The position numbers and the translations under genes are program-made. DNA of 10,095 bases, from contig PXTR01000078.1 in NCBI GenBank assembly GCA_003023245.1, positions 1 to 10,095 on the forward strand, written 5' to 3'. The stretch comes from Bacteroidetes bacterium QS_8_68_15. GTDB lineage: Bacteria; Bacteroidota; Rhodothermia; Rhodothermales; Salinibacteraceae. Below are positions 6,176 through 10,095 of this stretch, in pieces (position 1 is the first letter of the stretch; every line of letters begins with the position of its first letter). The notes under the pieces are model-generated. The model ran no database searches. It was not told where the DNA came from and worked only from the letters and a program-made list of their open reading frames with translations.

Positions 6176-7021
6176 ATGGAATCCTCCTCCCCCGACGCCG
6201 CTCCGGGCGACGATGAGCACCGGCACCTGCTGCGCGACCTGGCCTTGATCTACCTCACCCTCGCGCACGGCACCGACGAAGACCTGACCGACGAGGAAGT
6301 CGACACCATCGCCGAGGAGCTGCATGAGTGGCAGGAAGAGGTGCGCCAGGAATCGGTATTGAGCGCCATCAAGGGCGCGCTGGCGCTCTACGAACGCGAG
6401 GACGCGCTCGACCAGGTCAACGCCGCCATCCGAAGCGTGCGCAACGAGATCTCCGTCGAGGACCGCCAGCTCATTCTCGACGACCTCGTCGAGATCGCCA
6501 TGGCCGACGGGCGCTACATGCACGAGGAGAGCACCTTCATCGGCGAGCTGGCCGACGCCTGGGACGTCAGCGCCGACGAAGGCGAGGGCGACGCCCGCGG
6601 CCACTGGGCCTCCGGCGCCTGGACGGTCCTCCAGAACGAAGGCCCCGCCGAAAGCTGGACGCCCGTCCACGACCTGGCGCTGATTTACCTGACCCTCGCC
6701 TACGAGACGGACCACGACCTCGACGAAGAGGAGGTCGAAGCCATCACCGCCAAGATCAGCGAGTGGATCCCCGGCGTCGAAGATGACGACGTGATCGGCG
6801 TGGTGCGCGAAGTGATGGAAACCTACGTGCAGGGCCCGCGGCGGCGCGTCTTCGCCGAGGCCGTCGACGCCGTCGGCGAGGTCGTCCCGCAGCGCCAGCA
6901 CGGAGCGCTCCTGGCCGACCTGCGCTACGTCGCCGAGGCCGACGGCGTCATTCTCGACGCCGAGCGCCGCATGATCCGCGACCTCGCCGACGCCTGGGGC
7001 TTGCCGGCGGAGGAAACGTGA
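6176..7021 (+). CDS. Protein with two tandem TerB-like helical units
   Basis: A 281-residue, strongly acidic, soluble, all-helical protein with no signal peptide. Two units of about 110 residues (about 18-131 and 164-276) are recognisably related. Both start with the identical ten residues DLALIYLTLA (21-30 and 166-175), followed by an acidic loop and EEV-x-x-I. Both end with a TerB-like ADG turn: EIAMADGRYMHEE (106-118) and YVAEADGVILDAE (251-263), each then leading to LADAWxx. TerB-like domains occur in tellurite and stress-response proteins, with proposed metal binding by the acidic loop; a biochemical role is not established from this sequence. The two DLALIYLTLA copies differ at several synonymous sites, so the duplication is old and the peptide conserved. 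ATG 6176 is chosen; an upstream TTG at 6125 would add 17 residues encoded partly by the repeat. It probably follows the response regulator in one unit. Confidence 0.75.
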   Translation: MESSSPDAAPGDDEHRHLLRDLALIYLTLAHGTDEDLTDEEVDTIAEELHEWQEEVRQESVLSAIKGALALYEREDALDQVNAAIRSVRNEISVEDRQLILDDLVEIAMADGRYMHEESTFIGELADAWDVSADEGEGDARGHWASGAWTVLQNEGPAESWTPVHDLALIYLTLAYETDHDLDEEEVEAITAKISEWIPGVEDDDVIGVVREVMETYVQGPRRRVFAEAVDAVGEVVPQRQHGALLADLRYVAEADGVILDAERRMIRDLADAWGLPAEET

Positions 7022-7095
7022 CGACGGGCCGCAGCGGGCCGAAGGTCATCCTCTCGTGGCGCTGCGGACGGCGGTCGTTCTCCCCCGAAATGGTT

Positions 7096-7120
7096 TTTCG
7101 AGAGCGCCCGTTTCGAGAGC
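7096..7120. repeat. Direct repeat TTTCGAGAGC, two copies
   Basis: TTTCGAGAGC occurs at 7096-7105 and 7111-7120. CGAAA at 7086-7090 can pair with TTTCG at 7096-7100 across a five-base loop. This lies in the 148-base gap between the converging TerB-like and recO genes, where terminators are expected, but no clear T-run follows on either strand. Confidence 0.4.
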
Positions 7121-7150
7121 ACACGGGGCCTCCTCCTCTCTTCTTTCGTG

Positions 7151-7165
7151 CCCGCACTCCCGCAC
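7151..7165. repeat. CCCGCAC repeat, two units (octamer family)
   Basis: CCCGCAC followed by TCCCGCAC, five bases from the recO stop codon. It matches the unit of the 87-142 array and is in the same orientation. Confidence 0.55.
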
Positions 7166-7169
7166 ATTC

Positions 7170-7871
7170 TCACCGAAAGAGGTGTGCGGCGACCTCGGCG
7201 CTGCGGTCGGGGAAGGCGTCGGGACCGACGTGGTAGCGCAGATAGTCGTCGGCGAGGGACTGCACCTCGCGGCGCACGGCGGCGGGAAGCCTCATGCGCA
7301 TCACGTCGTCCAGCGAGGCGCGGGCGAACACGGCGAAGGCGCGCAGCGCTGCCCGCGAGACGCGCTTCCGGGTCGTCTCCGGCGCTTGGCCTTCCGGGAA
7401 GAGTTGCCCGCTTTCGAGCGACAGCACGCCGCCCTCGCCGGTGAGCGCCTGCACGTCCGTTTTCTCGAAGGCCGGGGCGAAGCCCAGCACGCCCGCCAGG
7501 CGCAGCTGGAAGTACGGCAGCACGTTGGCCGGGCGCTCCGACGCCGCATCGAGCGCGCGCAGCGACGCCGCGAGCAGGTCGAACAACGAAGGCTGCGCGT
7601 CTTCCTCCTCGGTAAGGCGCCGCAGGTCCAGAAACGGTTTCAAGTGAGCGCTCTCGCTCAAGGTTTGCAGTCCGCGCGTGTCGCGGTAGTAGAAGACGAC
7701 CTGCGTGTAGGCCATCGGCTGAAGCGTGGACCCGAAGCTGCTTTTGGTGCGGCGCGCGCCCTTGGCCATCACCGCCAGGCGCCCCTTCTTGCGCGTGAAG
7801 AGCGTCACGATCTGGCTCGTCTCTCCGTAGTCGATACTCCGCAACACCACGGCTTCGGTGCGGATGATCAT
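7170..7871 (-). CDS. recO: DNA repair protein RecO
   Basis: A 233-residue recombination mediator that, with RecR, loads RecA onto SSB-coated single-stranded DNA. The N-terminal OB fold (about 1-80) shows the family signature: MIIRTEAVVLRSIDYGETS, then IVTLFTRKKGRLAVMAKGAR and a downstream SSFGSTLQPM. The C-terminal helical domain includes LPYFQLRLAGVLGFAP (118-133). In many RecO proteins a Cys4 zinc finger follows at this point. Here the chain reads FEKTDVQALTGEGG, and the whole protein contains no cysteine, so the zinc site is lost. Start ATG at 7871 gives the usual N-terminus. It diverges from the HhH gene across 134 bases that hold two copies of CGGATGCGG (7874-7882, 7927-7935) but no convincing promoter. 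Confidence 0.88.
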   Translation of the reverse strand: MIIRTEAVVLRSIDYGETSQIVTLFTRKKGRLAVMAKGARRTKSSFGSTLQPMAYTQVVFYYRDTRGLQTLSESAHLKPFLDLRRLTEEEDAQPSLFDLLAASLRALDAASERPANVLPYFQLRLAGVLGFAPAFEKTDVQALTGEGGVLSLESGQLFPEGQAPETTRKRVSRAALRAFAVFARASLDDVMRMRLPAAVRREVQSLADDYLRYHVGPDAFPDRSAEVAAHLFR

Positions 7872-8005
7872 TTCGGATGCGGCGTGCGTGGAGTGTGAAG
7901 AACCGCCGTGCGACGTTACGCCGACGCGGATGCGGTGTCTTGTTGAGTTGAACGCAGGGGCAACGTTTCAAGTCGGAAAACCGGGAACCCCTCCCTTCAG
8001 AGGCC

Positions 8006-8581
8006 ATGGACTTTAGCGAGGCGACCGAGAAGGCGAACGTTTGGCTGTACCGCGTGCAGCAGCGGCTGGCGATCACGCGCAGCGAGGCCGCGGCGCTCGT
8101 GACGCTCGCGGCGTTGCTGCTGGCCGGGATGGTCATCGAGCGCGTGAACGAAGGCGCCCCGCAGGCGGTGCCCGGCAGCGAGCGCGCCGCGACCGATCAT
8201 CGCTTCCAGCAAGCGGCCGACCGGCTCCGCGCTGCTCAGGAGGAAGAGGCAGAAACGCGAGAATCTGGGAACGCAGACGCTTCTGATAAAGAAGAGCGCC
8301 CGCCGCTGACCGCCTCAAGCGGAGCGGCGGTGAATCTCAACGCCGCGTCCGAAGCGCAGCTGGAGCGGCTGCCGGGCGTGGGCCCCGTCATCGCCGAACG
8401 CATCGCCGCATATCGCCGCGAGCACGGTCCTTTCGCCCAGGCGGAGCACCTGGAGCGCGTAAGCGGCATCGGCCCGAAGACGCTGGCGCAGCTGGCCCCG
8501 CTGGTGTCCGTCGCCGCTCCGCCGAAGGAGGAAGAGCTCCCCGAAAAAGCAGCGCCGGGCCGCGCCGACTCGTCGCAGTGA
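8006..8581 (+). CDS. ComEA-like membrane-anchored helix-hairpin-helix protein
   Basis: A 191-residue protein with a short cytoplasmic N-terminus, one membrane helix at about 28-44 (AAALVTLAALLLAGMVI), a charged linker (about 45-105) and a helix-hairpin-helix pair at about 108-168. The domain opens with VNLNAASEAQLERLPGVG, and its two hairpins are LPGVGPVIAERI (122-133) and VSGIGPKTLAQL (152-163). This matches the DNA-binding domain of ComEA, which binds incoming double-stranded DNA in the periplasm of transformable bacteria. The membrane anchor supports an outside-facing domain. Similar HhH proteins also occur in species without known competence, so DNA uptake is an inference. The tail (169-191) is charged and probably disordered. 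ATG 8006 is preceded by AGAGG at only two bases, too close to be a proper Shine-Dalgarno. Confidence 0.8.
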   Translation: MDFSEATEKANVWLYRVQQRLAITRSEAAALVTLAALLLAGMVIERVNEGAPQAVPGSERAATDHRFQQAADRLRAAQEEEAETRESGNADASDKEERPPLTASSGAAVNLNAASEAQLERLPGVGPVIAERIAAYRREHGPFAQAEHLERVSGIGPKTLAQLAPLVSVAAPPKEEELPEKAAPGRADSSQ

Positions 8582-8587
8582 GCATGA

Positions 8588-8611
8588 GGCGCCGGTCCTC
8601 CGTGTGGCGCC
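8588..8611. terminator. GGCGCC inverted repeat between converging genes
   Basis: The self-complementary GGCGCC occurs at 8588-8593 and 8606-8611 and can pair across a 12-base loop on either strand. It fills the 41-base gap between two converging stop codons, where a bidirectional terminator is expected. No T-run follows, so the call is tentative. Confidence 0.35.
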
Positions 8612-8622
8612 CAAACAGGTAT

Positions 8623-8883
8623 TCAGTCCTTCTCATCGTCGGAGGGGGAGCCGGGCGCGTCTTCGTCCGGAGGAGCGGGGTCGCCGGAAGCGGAGGAGCC
8701 GCGGCGCGCCTCGTGGCCGTTGCTCTGCCGGCGCCGTCGGCGGGCCAGCGCCTCTTCGGTCCACCGCTCGCTTGCTTTCTCTTCGCGGTCGAGAAAGCGC
8801 CAGATGGGAGCCAGAAGCAGCCATGCCAGCCCGCAGAAGCCGATCAGCGTGGCGGCGATGATGAACGCATAGTACGTGTTCAT
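8623..8883 (-). CDS. Small single-pass membrane protein, unknown function
   Basis: An 86-residue protein beginning MNTYYAFIIAATLIGF. One membrane helix covers about residues 5-28. It is followed by a conserved-looking amphipathic stretch (WRFLDREEKASERW), a basic cluster RRRRR (about 49-53) and an acidic, proline-rich tail ending SPSDDEKD. The basic residues after the helix suggest the C-terminal half is cytoplasmic. The frame is open upstream to an ATG at 9078, but that extension is rich in Ser, Gly and Pro and looks non-coding, while the ATG at 8883 opens directly onto the helix. I do not recognise the family. It converges on the HhH gene and stands 244 bases from the Uma2 gene upstream; that gap shows no gene. 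Confidence 0.6.
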   Translation of the reverse strand: MNTYYAFIIAATLIGFCGLAWLLLAPIWRFLDREEKASERWTEEALARRRRRQSNGHEARRGSSASGDPAPPDEDAPGSPSDDEKD

Positions 8884-9127
8884 GGGACGCTCTGGGGAGC
8901 AGTTGCTCGCACTGTTGCCCAATGCAGATTCAACGGGTAATCTGGATGTCGCCTCGCCCCCTCCGGCAACACCGAACGGCGGAAAGCCGGCGGATTCGTC
9001 CAAGCTACCGATAGAACCTGCATCAGCGTACCACGGCGAGTTGCGGCTCGAAGAGGGCTGCCTCGTTAGCCAACTCATGCACGACCTCGCGGTTGCCGGA
9101 AAACGCCCTGCGCCAACCGCCCCGCGC

Positions 9128-9658
9128 TCACACGTCGATCTGATCGGGAAAGTCGGGCGCGCGCTGCGAGGTCGTTTGCTCCCCGTCGGCCTCGAGGAAG
9201 CGCATGTCCCCCTCGGTCGAGCAGAGCCAGACTTCTTCGGCCCCGGCCTCGAAGTAAAGCGCGCGCTTCTCGTCCATCTCTGCTTCGGTGTTCGACGGGG
9301 AAAGGATTTCGACGCAGATCTCCGGCGCGACGGGGCTTTGCGAGGAGTCGCCGATCTTCGCGCGCCGTTCGGACGAAAACCAGCCCACGTCCAGGCCCTT
9401 CGTACCCTTTGCGGTCTTCACCGGGCACTCCGTGACGACGTATCCGCCGGACAGGTGGTCTTCCAGCAAGCGCGCAATTCTCGGCTGGCGGAGGCTGTGC
9501 GGGAAACCGGGCGGCGGGCTCATGACGACTTGGCCGTGCTGGTTGGTCTCGATCTTGAACGGCAGCTCGCGCAGCAGCGGGTCACGTTGCACGTCGTCCC
9601 AGGTGTCCCATCGGCGGCCGGATGCATCGCGGCGTTTGGTCTCGGGCGCTTCGGGCAT
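9128..9658 (-). CDS. Uma2 family endonuclease-fold protein (DUF820)
   Basis: A 176-residue protein of the Uma2/DUF820 family, which has a PD-(D/E)XK restriction-endonuclease-like fold. The likely active-site residues are present: Asp90 in KGLDVGW, Glu117 in EICVEILSPSNT, and Lys131 in DEKRALYFEAGAEEVWL. The N-terminal part contains KIETNQHGQVVMSPPPG (35-51), where members usually carry a strand-turn-strand before the helix that leads to the core. Despite the name, the cellular role of these proteins is poorly known and DNA cleavage has rarely been shown. They are often numerous in one genome. Start ATG 9658; another ATG at 9665 is out of frame. It lies downstream of mnmE on the same strand with a 190-base gap, so it is probably a separate unit. 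Confidence 0.85.
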   Translation of the reverse strand: MPEAPETKRRDASGRRWDTWDDVQRDPLLRELPFKIETNQHGQVVMSPPPGFPHSLRQPRIARLLEDHLSGGYVVTECPVKTAKGTKGLDVGWFSSERRAKIGDSSQSPVAPEICVEILSPSNTEAEMDEKRALYFEAGAEEVWLCSTEGDMRFLEADGEQTTSQRAPDFPDQIDV

Positions 9659-9720
9659 AGCGCATGGCAGAAGTGGTGCGAAGAAACGTCACGTAGAGGG
9701 GTAAACGCCGCCCCCGTCGC

Positions 9721-9741
9721 CGGCGGTCCGTCGGCGGTCCG
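9721..9741. repeat. Direct repeat CGGCGGTCCG, two copies
   Basis: CGGCGGTCCG at 9721-9730 and 9732-9741, separated by one base, in the gap between mnmE and the Uma2 gene. It is GC-rich and may be chance or a small duplication. Confidence 0.5.
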
Positions 9742-9757
9742 CTGCCGGTGCGCTTAA

Positions 9758-9768
9758 CGCGTGACGCG
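9758..9768. promoter_or_regulatory. Palindrome CGCGT-G-ACGCG upstream of Uma2 gene
   Basis: A perfect inverted repeat around one base, 100 bases upstream of the Uma2 start codon. It could be an operator. In GC-rich DNA an 11-base palindrome of this composition is also expected now and then by chance. Confidence 0.2.
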
Positions 9769-9778
9769 GGGCGCAGGG

Positions 9779-9800
9779 CGTTGGTCTCACGGGACCGACG
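9779..9800. other. Hairpin between mnmE and Uma2 gene
   Basis: CGTTGGTC (9779-9786) can pair with GACCGACG (9793-9800) across six bases: eight pairs with one G-U on the plus strand, or one mismatch on the minus strand. It lies 49 bases past the mnmE stop codon, where a leftward terminator would be expected. However, no T-run follows on the minus strand, and the better fold is on the plus strand. The left arm also resembles the TTGGTCG heptamer. Confidence 0.3.
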
Positions 9801-9848
9801 TTTGCACCCCGAAAGCGCCCCACGCCAACCGCCTCACGCCCAGCGCAC

Positions 9849-10095
9849 TCACTTCCCGATGCAGAAGCGCGAGAAGATCTGGTCGAGCACATCTTCGTTG
9901 GTGACCGCGCCGGTGATCCGGCCGATCTCGTCGAGGGCCTCGCGCAGGTCCATCGCAAGCAGATCGCCGCTGAGGCCGCCGGCGAGGGCGTCCTGCGCGC
10001 GAGCGACCGCCGCGCGGGCCTGGCGCAGGTGGCGGCGGTGGCGCCGGTTCATCACGACGGGGGAGTGCTCCGCGCGGCTCAGGTCGCCGGCCACT
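9849..10095 (-). CDS. mnmE: tRNA modification GTPase MnmE, C-terminal end (partial)
   Basis: The last 81 or so residues of MnmE, with the gene entering from beyond the right edge. MnmE, with MnmG, builds the carboxymethylaminomethyl or related group on wobble uridine 34 of certain tRNAs. The fragment shows the end of the helical domain: VVMNRRHRRHLRQA, then DLREALDEIGRITGAVTNED and the hallmark C-terminus IFSRFCIGK, with the family's conserved Cys in FCIGK. The GTPase domain and the N-terminal folate-binding domain would lie outside the window. A GTG at 10094 is within the coding sequence and not a start. Confidence 0.93.
   Translation of the reverse strand, partial: VAGDLSRAEHSPVVMNRRHRRHLRQARAAVARAQDALAGGLSGDLLAMDLREALDEIGRITGAVTNEDVLDQIFSRFCIGK

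Noticed and set aside
5267..6901. Leftward open frame of 544 codons across the regulator and TerB-like genes
   Set aside because: It spans two well-supported rightward genes and the spacer between them, and its translation lacks domain features.
6925..8136. Leftward open frame of 403 codons overlapping recO in another phase
   Set aside because: recO fits its family over its full length. This frame is Arg-rich and overlaps the ends of two other genes.
9128..9658. Uma2 gene as part of a restriction or defence system
   Set aside because: No methyltransferase, specificity subunit or other defence gene lies nearby, and these proteins are commonly scattered singly in genomes.
8876..9757. Rightward open frame of 293 codons opposite the Uma2 gene
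   Set aside because: The Uma2 reading has the family motifs on the other strand; this frame shows none.

Overview
This is about 10.1 kb of GC-rich bacterial chromosome. The proteins are rich in Asp and Glu, and clear Shine-Dalgarno sequences are scarce. The S41 peptidase has the long C-terminal region typical of Bacteroidota-type enzymes. Together these suggest a halotolerant or marine member of the Rhodothermota (Salinibacter/Rubricoccus-like). That placement is an inference from protein style and composition, not a database match.

Layout, left to right. Positions 1-150 hold two short tandem repeats. A small leftward gene (151-645) encodes an AAA-like protein that has lost its P-loop, arginine finger and lid. 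It diverges from a rightward membrane-anchored S41 carboxy-terminal processing peptidase (848-2572). A 351-base spacer with hairpins and repeats follows, then an M1-family zinc aminopeptidase (2924-4900) whose export signal is not visible. A 468-base spacer carries the only AT-rich stretch in the window, a possible promoter and a terminator-like hairpin. It leads to an OmpR/PhoB-type response regulator (5369-6121) with no kinase nearby. Just 54 bases further lies an acidic protein made of two tandem TerB-like helical units (6176-7021).

The right third is mostly housekeeping. Leftward recO (7170-7871) diverges from a ComEA-like membrane-anchored helix-hairpin-helix protein (8006-8581). Then come a small leftward single-pass membrane protein (8623-8883), a leftward Uma2-family endonuclease-fold protein (9128-9658), and the 3' end of mnmE (9849-10095), cut by the window edge.

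There is no obvious operon-scale system. The two peptidases are plausible parts of envelope and extracellular protein processing. The regulator and TerB-like pair could be one transcription unit. RecO, the HhH protein and MnmE serve DNA repair, DNA handling and tRNA modification. The most unusual items are the apparent pseudo-AAA protein, the TerB duplication beside the regulator, the structured regulator leader, and a family of CCCGCAC-type octamer repeats at four gene boundaries. I saw no tRNA, rRNA, CRISPR array, insertion sequence or transposase.
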